In this document: piece after piece, positions 44,286 through 56,300 of the stretch | How the letters are laid out: every line of letters starts with the position of its first letter | Position numbering within the stretch: position 1 is the first letter of the stretch | From: Sequoia sempervirens | Taxonomy: Eukaryota; Streptophyta; Pinopsida; Cupressales; Cupressaceae | DNA: 64,000 nt | Reading direction: 5' to 3' | Assembly: GCA_007258455.2 (NCBI GenBank) | Contig: VDFB02115049.1 | Coordinates: forward strand, 115,683 to 179,682 | Program-made: the position numbers and the translations under genes | Notes under the pieces: model-generated | Seen by the model: the letters and a program-made list of their open reading frames with translations, nothing else | Database searches by the model: none | Told to the model about the DNA's origin: nothing

Positions 44286-46333
44286 TGGCCACACGAAGAA
44301 GCATCCAGAGCAGAAACTAGAAGGAGAATTACCCAAGAACAATAGTGGAAAATGGGTAAAATAAAAGGATATAGGAACAAGTAAGTCTACTCCCCACCCA
44401 ACTCCTGAATGAGAAATTCGTTCTAGTTCTACTTTTGAATGTGAAAGAAACTTGTTATATTTCATTGATGGCACTTCTCCTAAGAGAGGGGAAGTTTTAA
44501 TGAAGTCTGTTGTGAATGAGCAACCCTTAGATCAAGGCTTAAGATCCATGGAGAGGAGGGAGAGAGATATAATGCAATGAGATAATGAAAATGCTATGTG
44601 TGTTAGAGCTGAAGGATATTTGACCCGAGCCTCTCATATATATACCTCCCTTCCTCCATATTTGTTAACTAGATTTGATGAATATGCCCATAACAATGTT
44701 CCTAGTCATGCTGAAGTTGTGGTAGCATCTGATGTTGATACCACTTTACCAGAGGAGGAAGAATTTTTTAATGATATGCAACGGCTTAGAGAAAGAGCCT
44801 TGAAGTGTGATGAAAATAGAAAGAAAAGAGAAAAGGATAAGGGAAGCCATGATACAAAGAGATTTGTTATGAAGAAAAGTTGAGGAAATGGAGGAATTGG
44901 ACAGGTTAGCAACTAAACCTGCCCAAACAATTGGTCCTACTATCTAAGATATTGTAATAAGGGATCATGTGGTTCCCTCTACTAATAATGCTTGTGTAGA
45001 TTCATGGACCAACACTACTATGAAGGCTTCCATCCCAGTTAACCCTCCTCCTAGTAATACAAATCATGCTCCCCAGAATGTTGATAAAGGAAAGAAGCCC
45101 ATGGGAGGAGTAAAGATAAATTAGGGAGGTCCTTCTAAGAAAGACATCACATAATGAGTCTATCTCATTAGCTAATAAGCTAATGAAATAAAATGAGGAG
45201 TTATAGAAGAGAGTGCAAGAGATGGAACTCCTAGCTTTGAACATTGAAATGAAGCATAAACTAGGTTTCCTAGAATCTACCATAAAGTTTGTTGTTCCTA
45301 AACGCAAACCTCTCAAGACCAAAAACCATCTTCAAGTCCCCATGTGAATGAAAAACCTTCATCCTGTGCTAATCCTTCCAATTCATATTTATAGCTAGAG
45401 AACAAGGCTAGGAGAACCCAGTAGCATGATTAGTATGATTCCCAACCAAGGAGGCTTGAAAACAATTATGAAAGGAGAAGGAATCATGACAATCAAAATG
45501 AGGAAGAGGGACCCTTTGGAAGAATATTATTGCATACTGATATATATAGGAAACTATGTTTTGAGAACTTCCCAGGGTATCCAAATCCTATCCCAAACAA
45601 TGCAAGAAAGCATGTACCCAAATCTACTGGTAATAATGTTCTCAGTGGTGAAGATCATTTGAAATCCTTTCAGAGTTTTGTGGAAGATTTTGAGTTGTGG
45701 GATGATGATGTTGCTATGAAATATTTTATGCAATCCTTAACTAAAGATGCTAGGGATTGGTACATGAGCTTGCCTGATGCAAGCATTGATTCCAAGGATG
45801 CTTTCTATCAAATTTTTAGAGAATAGTATGAAGATCAAACTGATCCTAGGTTTAGGTTAAATGATTTCAACAATATCGCAAAGGGACATAATGAAATGGA
45901 AATTGAATTCAATGCAAGGTTCCAAAAGGCTATGTATAAAGTCCCTGGTTATTTGAGGCCCAATGAAAATGCATGTCTAGTGGTATACTACAATGCATAT
46001 GATTCAAAAATGTGTTACCTACTCAAAGATAAATATCCACTAAACTTGAGAGAAGCCTACAAAATAGCATTCTATAGAGAAAATAATAGGATAGCATTAG
46101 GTAAAGTCAGAAGGAGGGATGATCCTAAACCCTTGAAGAATCCAAGAGCTCAAAATGAAAAGGTTGGTAAAGCTGCAGCCCCTAATGAGAAGTTGGATCA
46201 AGTTCTTAGTTTTTTGCACAAGGCAGCAAAGAATGATAAACCACAATTCCAAAGAAATGAAAGGCCACCAAGATTGCAGGACTACCCTTACCATACTAAC
46301 TGGCACAATGGGAAGCCAATTAACAATAATTAG
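44286..46333 (+). pseudogene. Element D gag
   Basis: The first Met is at 44286 (MATRRSIQSRN), with many stops and frame changes. An N-terminal part with RAEGYLTRASHIYTSLPPYL and LPEEEEFFNDMQRLRERALK lies at 44596-44883. A coiled-coil-like stretch follows near 45190-45290 (KRVQEMELLALNIEMKHKLG). The capsid core is at 45530-46333: LKSFQSFVEDFELWDDDVAM, SLTKDARDWYMSLPDASIDS, FNARFQKAMYKVPGYLRPNE and YPLNLREAYKIAFYRENNRI, the retrotransposon gag layout. A CCHC knuckle was not found; the region after the core has only CGVCQMPHSS near 46405, which could be a remnant. It would form the particle. Confidence 0.75.
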
Positions 46334-47252
46334 AAAAATGTTCAAAGCACACCTGATCCTTTGCAAAAGTATTCCACAAATGTCACTGAAGATTTTCCAT
46401 GGTGTGGAGTATGTCAAATGCCTCACTCTTCATAGTAATGTGATGTTTCAAAATTAGTATAATAGCCACCAATGATAAAGGAGGTTATGATTCTCCTCAT
46501 GAACATGATGAAATTATGAATGTGCTTATGACCAAATCATATTTTTCTTGTGATGAATACTCCTATGATGATGAGCCTAATAGAAGTGATGTGGATGTTC
46601 AAAGGAAGGAGGAAAGTTCTTACCATCAACAAGTGTTTTTAGATGAAGAAAGAGAGAATGACTACATTACTTACACTCTTGAGTCAAGCAATATTTCTTT
46701 GAGAAGACCTTCAAAAAAGAAATTAAAAATTTCACAATTGCATTAGTTTCTCAAGAAAGAAGCAATCTTCATTTGAGAAATATGATTGTAAATGGTAATC
46801 AAGGTAACCCTAGTAGCATGTTTATCAAGCAGAACAATGCAGAAAATAAAGGGACTAAGATAGAAAATAAGAAAGAAGAGACAAAACCTAAAGAAGGTAA
46901 GGAGATGAGAATTTGGGCTAAGAAGGGTAGTAAGGCTAAGACTGATGGTGAAGTTGCTTCTCAGGCTGTGAGGGCCAAGGATCTAAAGCCAAATGCTAAA
47001 AAGGTTGAAAGACAAGTTGACAAGGCAACTTCTAAGGAATTGATACTCCCTGAGTTACCAAACTATTCTCCTATAGATATGTTCCAATAATTATCTCAGG
47101 TTAAAGTCACAGACCCACTGTTAGAAATGATGTGAATTGATGAGCATAAGAATAAGATAGTTTCTCTCATCAACAGTGTTGCTATGGGTGGTAGGGATAA
47201 AGTGGTGACTAATCAACCAAAATGAAGAAAAATTCAAGAGAAGAATGTTGAG
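46334..47252 (+). pseudogene. Element D gag-protease linker
   Basis: Broken, mostly hydrophilic coding-like sequence between gag and protease. One frame (46773-47090) is Lys/Glu-rich (NAENKGTKIENKKEETKPKE), and another (46516-46746) is acidic. No domain recognised. Its continuity with the frames on both sides supports it as part of one former polyprotein. Confidence 0.5.
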
Positions 47253-47714
47253 GTGGAAGCAATGATTAGTGAAAATCCTGAGATATATTTGGGAACTATA
47301 GTTACTGCAAACCCAAGTCAAGTCAATCCATATGTTCCAAGCTTTATTATTGATGGGAAGTTTCTTAGGAATTGCATGATAGATTTAGGGGCTTCAAACA
47401 ATGTGATTCCAGTAAAAATCATGGAAGAAATGGGTTTGAAGGTTGATAGCACTTATGGAAAGTGTTATTATATGGACTTGAGAGAGGTGCCTATTATAGG
47501 AGTAATTAATAGAGTTCCATACAAATTAGAAGCCTTCCTTGAGAAGGAGTTGTTTATGAGTATCAAAATGGTGGACATTCCACCAACTTATGGGATGTTA
47601 TTGTCAAGAAAATGGAGTGCATCCATGGGTGGAAGTATACAATGTGGCTTGTCATTTTCCACATTCTTAATTGAACAAAAGGATGTTAAGTTTTCTAGAG
47701 AACCAAGAGTTTGA
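47253..47714 (+). pseudogene. Element D protease
   Basis: An open frame of 153 codons with the retropepsin layout: PSFIIDGKFLRNCMIDLGAS holds the active-site segment, in which the usual Ser/Thr after Asp is Leu (DLGA), then NNVIPVKIMEEMGLKVD and MVDIPPTYGMLLSRKW, the counterpart of the 'LLGRPW' block. The Leu would be expected to impair catalysis. A stop at 47713 precedes a linker rich in Glu (VEELKQEEVQPALID) that leads straight into the aRNH. In the Tat pattern RT would follow here instead. Confidence 0.75.
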
Positions 47715-47954
47715 CACATGATTGAATATGTAGAGGATCCAGAAGAACCAGTAATAATCAAATTTGTAGAAACTAGTTTAGACACTCTTCAGGTTGAAGA
47801 ATTGAAACAAGAAGAAGTCCAACCTGCACTGATTGATAGGGAGGTCTTGGATTCACCACACAAAGATTCTCTTTGTACCATGTATTTTTATGGAGCTTGT
47901 TCCAAGGATGGCTTGGGTACATGAGTTATTCTCATTTGCCCACAAGGTAAAACA
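47715..47954 (+). pseudogene. Element D archaeal-type RNase H, first part
   Basis: Linker followed by SLCTMYFYGACSKDGLGT (near 47868-47922), the first strand of an aRNH in which 'YFDG' has become YFYG (catalytic Asp to Tyr). After a stop (TGA at 47922) the next bases (gttattctcatttgcccaca) would read VILICPQGK, the second strand. Solo LTR F breaks it at 47954, and it resumes at 49794. The position, between protease and RT, is unusual: Tat-lineage elements carry aRNH after the native RNase H. Confidence 0.8.
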
Positions 47955-49788
47955 TGTTGTAAACATGTGTCTAACCAGTGTTGTCATTGATGTCAACATA
48001 TCTATGTTGTTATTAATGTCAACTGTGCTCCACATTTCTTCTGTATTGATCCTATGCTTGTGCAGATTTGAAGTGTTGTTTAAGGACATCATTGGGTGAT
48101 ATATCTTGGATCACAACTTCTGGTTTTATCAAGAGTGAATGTTGTGGTCACTAGTTTGTGAACTGACCTGACAGAGTTGGTTATCTATGGATTGGGAGAA
48201 ATGTATCTACTCTGTAGTCCTCCACTATTTTGTTTTAGGTCTTGTGGATCTAGAAGAAGGTTTGTAATGGTGTTATCTTTTTCCCTTCAAGAGTGTGCAT
48301 GGTTTGGTGCTCTAGTATGAAGAATTGAGTGAGCCTCCTATAAAAATGGTCTAGTAGCTTCTTTCACATTTCTTGCATATTGAATATCTTTGTCTGGGGA
48401 TTGGAAGTTATTTAGAGGGATGTCTAAAGATGGTATGTTCCAAGTTGGAGCATCTGATATGAAAATTTAAGTGAGTTATGTTCATCAGACTGAAAATTTC
48501 TTTTTTTGGACATTTGGTGATGGCTAGGAGAATGTATTTTGTTTCGTGTTAAAGCTTTTTGGTCTGCAGTTCTGGAATTAGGTTTTTAACATTTTTATGT
48601 GGCCTCAACTCAAATGGTTCTTGATTTGGTGGTCTGGAAGTGATCTCTTCTTTATGATAGTTTTATTTAAAGTGCTCTAGTTTGATAAATCCTATAGATA
48701 ATATTGTCAGAGCTTGTGTTGAGATTCTTGGTGATTATAGTGATCTTACAGATGTTTCCTAATCGTGTCTCTACCTTTTTATTAGTCTGCAAGATGATCG
48801 ATGACCAGTGTTCACACTTGATGGTCTAGTCCATGTGAACAAGGGTTTCAAGTCGATGATCAACATGTGAATAGAATCTGATCGCCCAACTAACTGACAT
48901 GTGAACATTTAATGAAGATGGCGCTAAAAAGGTGACATGCTTGATCAAGATCAAATTTGATCGAATGAATAGAAGAAGAAATTAAATTCATATCAAAATT
49001 TTGGGTCGAAATGAGAGATAAATTTGGTAAATTCTTGATAACGAGGTTGACTAGTGTGAAGCCCGATGTGAGATATGGAAATTTTTATTGGATTCCATCA
49101 TTAATGGACAAAATAGTATGTGGGAAACTTGATGTTATGACACTTACTGATGAAGGTTGTAAGTGAAAAACCCTAACAAATGTTTTTACTCAGATGAAAT
49201 ACATGAAGGCATGAATTAGAAAATAGTGCACATGCCTGAATGAACAAGTGAGATAGAACTATAACAAAGAAGAAGAATCATAAAAATACAAGAATTTGAT
49301 TACAATAGTGTGAGAGAAAACATAGAGAAAATTATAATGTTCTTAATTGATGCATCATAGGTTGAGCAGAACCATGTTATGCATAGTTGATTGAAAATAT
49401 TTGTAAGAGGTTGTAGCCTCCATTTTTCATTGATTTGTAGCTCAAAATAGGGTGTAGTAGCATCCTTGAAGTTGTAGTTTCTAAATAGGGAGTTGTTGCT
49501 TCCTTGGGTTGCAACCCTAAACATTGTAACTAGACTTTGATGCTTGTGAGGTTGGATTAGGACAGTAGATCCTAGCAACATTTCTCATCGTGGTTTTTCC
49601 CATCTTGGGTTTTTCACGTACATACTATGTTATGTTTTGATCTCTTTTGTGCTTGTGGCTATTATATTTGTTAGTATTTCAATCTGCACATTTGAGTTTA
49701 AGGTTGAATCTACAAAAAGTTTTTAAGAACTAAATTTTTTAATATCTACTAATTCACCCCCCTCTCAGTAGATCATTGTGTTCTAACA
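47955..49788 (+). mobile_element. Element F: solo LTR, Ty1/copia-type
   Basis: 1,834 bp, TGTTGTAAAC...TTCTAACA, with perfect 5-bp duplication AAACA (47950-47954 and 49789-49793). It carries gggtttttcacgta (near 49608) and a terminal aattcacccccctctcagta, both usual near the 3' end of plant Ty1/copia LTRs. No internal coding region, so it is a solo LTR left by recombination. Removing it rejoins the aRNH in frame. Small ORFs in it are not genes. Confidence 0.85.
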
Positions 49789-49793
49789 AAACA

Positions 49794-50300
49794 TTCAAGT
49801 ACTCCTTTTTGTTAAAATTTTCTTGTACAAATAATGTGGCCGAATATGAAGCTTTGTTGCTTGGTCTGAAATTAGCTTCAAAGCATGGTATCAAGATGTT
49901 AAAAGTGTTGGGAGATTCTAAATTAGTGGTTTCAAAGGTTAGATCCAAATTTGTTTCCAAAAATAAAAGGCTTAAGCAATATAGGAATGTAGTTTAGGAT
50001 ACTATTGAGGTCTTTGATTATTTTAACATAGACTAGATAGAAAGGGGGATGAATGTCAGGGAAGATTTGTTAGCTAATATTGTTGTAAAATTAGATGATG
50101 TCACCTTTGATGAAATTTTGAAAATAGAAGTACAAACTCGACCTACAGTTCCTGACAACATTTGCAACTAGCAAGTGTTTGATGATGACAATGATATCTT
50201 GAAATTCTTGCACTGTATTGATTAGTATGAAAGCCAAGAAATTTATTTTGGCTCATTAGTGGTCAAGGTTGATGAAAAATAAACATTATTTGGGAATGAG
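49794..50300 (+). pseudogene. Element D archaeal-type RNase H, second part, and linker to RT
   Basis: Continues the aRNH: FKYSFLLKFSCTNNVAEYEA with the Glu (near 49826-49853), LLLGLKLASKHGIKMLKVLG, DSKLVVSKV with the Asp (near 49915-49935), then NRKLKQY-like residues and a degraded segment with MNVREDLLANIV where the last Asp-Ala pair is expected. After it a linker (PTVPDNICN, DILKFLHCID) leads directly into the RT frame at 50301. The order aRNH then RT is continuous in sense and spacing, so it does not look like a chance rearrangement. Confidence 0.85.
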
Positions 50301-51330
50301 GTGATCCAATTGAAGACCAACAAGATTCCCAAAGGACTGGTTGCATTAGTGAGGGTCTTTGATGGCCCTGATAAATCAAATGTTATGCAAGCATCTTCCC
50401 ATAGGGAATATTTGGAAGAAATAAATCTTGGAACAAAAAATTCTCCTAAAAAGGTTTACATAGGGAAGAAGATGAAACCTCATGTTAGGACCATGTTGAT
50501 TTCCCTACTGAGGAAGTACAAAGATGTGTTTGCATGGTCATATGATGACCTAAAGGCATATAGGGAGGATTTATTTCAGCATGAGATGCCTTTGAAGCTT
50601 GATGTAAAACCTTTTAGGAAAAAGAAAAGGCCAATAAATCCCACATTGCAGCCAAAAATGCAAGAAGAACTCACAAATTTAAGAGATGTTGGGATTATTA
50701 AGCCTATAAGGAATTCTTCATGGGTTTCAAACTTGGTTCCAATCAAGAAAAAGAATGGGGACATGAGGCTTTGTGTAGATTTCATGAATCTAAATGTAGC
50801 ATCCTTGAAAGAAAATTACCCTTTGCCTAACATGGAGGCTATGTTGCAAAATTTCATAGGGTGTGAACTTCTCTCAATGATGGATGGGTTCTCAAGTTAT
50901 AATCAAGTCATGGTGAGAGAATCAGAGCAGTACAAGACTACATTCACTACACCATGGGGAACCTATGTGTACGTGAGAATGCCATTTGGCCTGATCAATG
51001 TTGGGGCAACATTTCAAAGAGCCATGGATGTGGTATTTGCAGATTTTATTGACCTCATCCTAGCTATATATCAATATGACTTGACTACTCATAGAAAGAA
51101 GGAAGAAGATTATTGTTCTCACTTGGAGAAAATATTTGTCAGAGCCTTGGATTATGGGATTTCTTTGAACCCTAAGAAATGCACTTTTGGGGTTAAGGAA
51201 GGAAAGTTATTAGGGAATATTGTCTCAAAGGATGGGGTTAGGATTGACCCTGAACATGTGATAGAAATAGACAAGATCCCACCACCTAGAAATGTGAAGG
51301 GAATCCAATCCTTCTTCGGGTAGGTTAACT
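50301..51330 (+). pseudogene. Element D reverse transcriptase
   Basis: A 340-codon open frame, the longest in D. Blocks: KYKDVFAWSYDDLKAYREDL, MRLCVDFMNLNVASLKENYP, LPNMEAMLQNFIGCELLSMM, DGFSSYNQVMV, TTFTTPWGTYVYVRMPFGLI and NVGATFQRAMDVVFADF. The catalytic segment reads LAIYQYDLTTHRKKEE where 'YLDD' should be (YQYD at about 51066-51083), so one catalytic Asp is lost. GISLNPKKCTFGVKEGKLLG and VIEIDKIPPPRNVKGIQSFF close the domain. Stop at 51321. A typical Ty3/gypsy RT apart from the broken active site. Confidence 0.87.
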
Positions 51331-51980
51331 TTGTGAGAAGATTTGTTACTAATTTTGCTGAAATTGTTAGGCCTATTTCTAAAATGATGTAGAAAGGAGA
51401 AAAGGTAGCATGGAAAAAAGAGCCTACCAAATATTTTCAAGCCATAAAGGATGCCATAAAAGAAGCACCTATCCTCAAATCCCCTGATTATTCAAATCCA
51501 TTCCATCTAGTCACCTTTGCTTCATTTCATATAGTAGTAGGGGTATTTTTGTAGAAGAATGATGAAGGTTTTGAGCAACCTGTTGCATTCTTTAGCAAGT
51601 CTTTGTAGGCTATTGAACTCAAATACAATGTGACAGAAAAGCAAGCATATGCCCTGGTAAAGGCTGTTAGGAATTTTAGACCATATTTGATTGGAGTGAC
51701 TGTTGTAGCATATGTTCCAAGTGTAACAGTCAAGGATATTTTTACTCAACAAGAAACCACAGGTCAAAGATGTAGGTGGATCAATAGGATCCAAGAGTTC
51801 AATATTGACATCCAAATTACAAAGTTGGTGAGAGGTCAAGGTCTAGCTAAGTTGATGGTCGAGACCAATTTAGAAGCTAATCAGATCAATCAAGTTGAAC
51901 ATGAGAATGGTGCACCCATATGTGACATGCAAACCTGTGGATGGTACAAAAGAATATTAGAGTACCTGCAGACTATGTAA
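51331..51980 (+). pseudogene. Element D native RNase H, catalytically degenerate
   Basis: Starts VNFVRRFVTNFAEIVRPISK, the connection after RT. The first RNase H strand is FHLVTFASFHIVVGVFL, with Phe in place of the catalytic Asp of 'TDAS'. VTEKQAYALVKAVRNFRPYL has the Glu-bearing helix. VTVVAYVPSVTVKDIF stands where 'TDH' is expected, so the second Asp is missing too. This is the same type of loss seen in C and in Tat-lineage elements, and it implies that the upstream aRNH took over the reaction. Stops at 51391, 51554 and 51608; the last frame runs 51630-51980. Confidence 0.8.
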
Positions 51981-53174
51981 TGCCCTGAAGGCATGCCCAA
52001 TAATGAAAGGAGAACTCTCAAGTTGTAGGCTATCAAATATATTTTTGTTGATGGTGAACTCTGGTGGAGAATCCCAGAGGGTGTGTTACTCAGATGTGTA
52101 GATGGAAATCAAGCAGAAGACCTTTTGATTGAAATGCATAAGGGAGCATGTGGAGGTCACTACATGGCCAAAACAACTACTCACAAAATACTGAGAGTAG
52201 GCTTCTAGTGGCCAACTATGTTCAAAGATGCTCACAAGTTTTTAAAAAAATGTGATGCTTGCCAAAGATTCACTAGTAAGTTAAATTTTTCTAGAAACCT
52301 TCCTCTTAGACCAGTTTCAGTCCAAGCCCCTTTTCAACAATGGGGCATTGATTTTATTGGAGAGATGTTAGAAAAGTCAAGTGGGGGTCACTCCTGGATC
52401 CTTGTTGCAATAGATTACTTTACAAAGTGGGTAGAAGCTATTCCTACTAGAAAGGAAACAAGCAAAGTGGTAATTGATTTCTTAATGAATAATATATTAA
52501 GTAGATTTGGAGTCCTAGAAAGAATTATTTCTGACAATGCCATGTCCTTCATATTTGAAGAGTTTACTAACTTTTGCAATAAACATGGCATATGTATTTA
52601 TTACTCATCTCCTTATCACCCACAAGGGAGTGGACAGGAAAAATCCAATAATAAGAGTTTGATGAAGATCATCAAACGGATGATTGAGAAGGACAAGAAG
52701 GCATGGGATTCAAAACTACAACTTGCATTGTGGGCAGATAGGACTACAGTTAAAAAGGTTATTGGGTAGTCACCATTTAACTTGGTATATGGGGTGGAAG
52801 CAAAGATACCTCTTAACAACTTGATAAAGATGTACAAATTTGTTCAAGAAAATGATGACGACATCTATGATGAGATGCAACACGAGATGGAAGAGTTATT
52901 TGAGCTTGAAGAAACTAGAAGAGAAGCTCATAAAAGAAATGAGAGGCTACAACTGCAAGTCAAACACCTATATGATAAAAAGGCCATTGAAAGGAAATTT
53001 GAAGTTGGGTGCATGGTCTTAATGTGGAATGCAAGGATGGAAGACAAAGGAAAATATGGGAAGTTTGATCCTCTATGGCTTAGGCCATATTTGATTGTAG
53101 ATACACATGGGGAGGACTCATACTTCTTGCAGTCCTTGATAGGTGAAGTTCTAGAACTACTAGTACATGTATAG
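51981..53174 (+). pseudogene. Element D integrase
   Basis: The zinc region is HKGACGGHYMAKTTTHKILR then FLKKCDACQRF (H, H, C, C all present). The core includes WGIDFIGEMLEKSSGGHSWI (first Asp), DYFTKWVEAIP, ERIISDNAMSF (second Asp; Gly of 'DNG' is Ala) and SSPYHPQGSGQEKSNNKSL. In the last, Lys occupies the place of the catalytic Glu by my alignment, with Glu one residue before. LALWADRTTVKKVIG, a stop at 52768, then FNLVYGVEAKIPL and a C-terminal FEVGCMVLMWNARMEDKGKY end the protein at 53172. It inserts the DNA copy into the genome; this copy is defective. Confidence 0.87.
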
Positions 53175-53397
53175 TTCTTGAAGTCCTATTTCTCGTGAAA
53201 TAGGTTATTTTCCATGTAAATTGTATATCCCTGTAATTAGTGTATATAGGTTTGGTGTGTTTTCTTTTTGTTGCATCTACTTGCCTTGTCCGGGTAAGCT
53301 CCTAGATTTTTTGGGTTTCTCTATGTTGGTCTACTTTACAAAGAGATTTGGATTCTCGCCATACCTACTAGGGGTTGCATCCTTGAACATGAACCAT
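53175..53397 (+). other. Element D sequence between integrase and 3' LTR
   Basis: About 220 bases without a gene. ctactaggggttgc (near 53366) is the nearest candidate for a polypurine tract but is poor. Confidence 0.5.
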
Positions 53398-56300
53398 AGG
53401 TAGAACTCTGAAAATTTTGAAATTTTAAGCTTATTTTGTGCCCTATAATTGTTTGTTTCATTCATGCCCAAGGGTAGGGTTTAGGGTTTTAGCTTTGTAA
53501 CCTTTCTCTAAAATATTTTAAGCCTTAAACATTGGGTATTTTAATCCTCTATTGACCCGTTTCACCTGATCTCTGATTTCTTAAGTTGTGACTTAAGCCA
53601 TCAGAAACATACCTTTACCAACCGTTTTGCCTAGGTTTGCCAGTCGCCCAACACGATATCACTATTTTAATTTTTTCCTATGTCGGTGGAATTATTTTAT
53701 GTCAAAAGGTTTTAAATCTGAATATTCACCTTGAGGGTCATAATCTTTTTAGCTTAGTCATGGCCCCATTTTTATGACTAACTTTATTTGCATGTGCAGA
53801 GATCCCACCTGTCGGATTTAAAGGTCAAATCCTAGTCGTTTCTCGCATACCTCGTAGGATTAAAATAATAGTTTTCAAGATGTCGTGAGGCCTACAATTG
53901 CTTGATGTGTGTATTGTTTGAGGTTGGGCCCGATTTACATTAAATAACCTAACGCTCAATGGTCCTAAGATCAATGATTGATATGTGAGGCTGGGACAAA
54001 ATCTTAACCGTTCATCGCTCACCTCGCAAGATTAAAAATAGTGTTTTCCAGATACTTGTGAGGTCTACAATTGAACGAAACATGTATTGTTTCATCTGCT
54101 TGAAGGAAGGAGTGGATCCCATGGGAAGGAATGATGTGGTTTCCATCCAACATGTTTTCATTGGCTAAGGCATTAGTGAATGATGGTGACAGAAATTCAA
54201 ATCATGTTGACTCAATCTAAGTCACTCAACATGCCATCTCAAAGGAAGATCAATCGTTGTTATTTAAAATCAAAGACACAAAAATTGGGCATTTTGCTTC
54301 GTGCAAGCGAGCAGTAATGGCAGACTGGACATTCATAGTTATCAAAATTTGGTCATAAAGGCACATAAAATTTGATTTTCTCCCACAATTGAAGATTGTA
54401 AGTGAATGCAAAGCATCCGGGAGATTGATCAAAGTCTTTCAAACTACAACGCAAACAAATTAGGGTTTCCTACAAACACAAAAATCCGTAAGTCTAATTA
54501 AAGTTATATCCTATGCTTTATTTAAACAATCTTAAATTAGGGAAAGTTTTGACTATTTCCTTCCAATTGGGTTGGCCTACATGCTTTAATTGCTTAATTG
54601 TGCTTTAAAATTATGCATAAATTGTAGTTTTCTACCAATTTTTTTCAAATTTTCATCTTCCAATTGTTCCCTAGGCTTTTAATTGAAAGAACTATATTTT
54701 GAGTCTCTCTATGTCAAAACCCTAGTTTATTTTGAACTCACCTAGTTATCCATGGCTCCCAAGACACAAAGGTCTAGTTCTGAAACCACAACTAGGCCAC
54801 TCTCTCAAGACATTGTCGATCAACTCAAACCCTCACCTAACAAGAGGGATAAAGGAGTAGTAATATACTACGGCCCTAGGATTCATGAAGGATAACTGGA
54901 TAAACAACATTGTATCAATGATGTTGAATTTCCTTTCACTGGATGGAAAATGTTCAAGAATTAGTTTGGAAATAGGAACTATGGAGTCCCCACCTACAAC
55001 ACTTGGAGATTAAAAATGAGGAAACTAGTGGTCCAAAATGTATATATGGATGTAGACCTACTGAGGGACTTTGAAACAAGATATAACCCTATTTACAGAG
55101 TAATTAGGGCATATGATGGTGCTGAGATGGTCAAGATCACTAGGGAAGAGATTGTAGAAATTTTTAAATTGCATGACTGGAATCAAGATATGATCCCTAT
55201 TGACCTTGATTCCTTTAGGAAGGAATATGTGCATACCAAGGTCTTGTTCAAAACCATAATGTTTTCAATGCACACTACCACAACATGATATGGAAAGAAT
55301 AGAAAATAGATAAAGATTGGAAAAGATGAGAAAAAACCTTTTCCTATGAGGTACTTTGCTACCTATTTTAGGAAGACTATCTACTCCTTGTGTCAGATTA
55401 TTGGCTTTGATGTACCAGACACTATTCCAAGGGAATACATGTACATGGCAACAAACATTGAGCATGTAGCTTTCAATGTAGTTTATGATTATGCTACCTA
55501 TAAATTGGTAGAGCATATGCATAAGCACCTGATTGCTCTTAAGGAAGGGAAGAATTGCGTAAAATTATGGTGGTACTCCCTTTTGATGCATGTTTTTTTA
55601 TATAACAAAGAGAGGCACTTTGTAAAAGAGATGTCATTGAGGAAGGCAGAGGGTGATCTTGAGTTTCCCGTCCAATATTGGACCCAAATCCTGGAAAAGG
55701 ATAACCAAAAGTTTGATTATGTGATCTTCCATAATGTTTTTGCCTCCAAATTGAGAAGACTTTATTTTTTAACCACTAAGGATCACAAAAGGAATTCATG
55801 ATTTCTTAAGGCCCATGGAGAGGAGGCCAGAATTGAAAACTCATAATTGGGGAGACATCATCCCATATTCAAATACAACTGTATTCAAGGTATATGGGAC
55901 AAATGTCTATCCTTTTGTGTTACCAAGAGATGTGCCACTGAGGATTGGATTTATTGAAATAATGAGACAATTAGGAGGTGCACAAATAGCACATCTCCCT
56001 GAACATAAAAAGAAGGGTTCATTCTTCCCTAAGTGGACAACATTTGCAGATTTTCTGATGGTTAAGGGAGGATGGAAGGCCTTTGATAAGATCATGGGAC
56101 ACTACAAATTGAGAAAAAAATTCCCTAGAAACCATGATCCTAGGGGTTTCATTGCTGCAGTAAAGGAAAGAACTAATATGGGTGTATTTGTTCATAACTT
56201 CTATTACTATGAGGATATCATCAGAAATATTTTTTATTTACAAGTGCAAGAAGAAAGGAAATCCATGTATCTTGCTTTCAACAAGATGGTCAAAAATTTC

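Noticed and set aside
47121..49581. Several short ORFs across 47.1-49.6 kb
   Set aside because: They are either antisense to protease and aRNH or lie in the solo LTR F; none has a recognisable domain.
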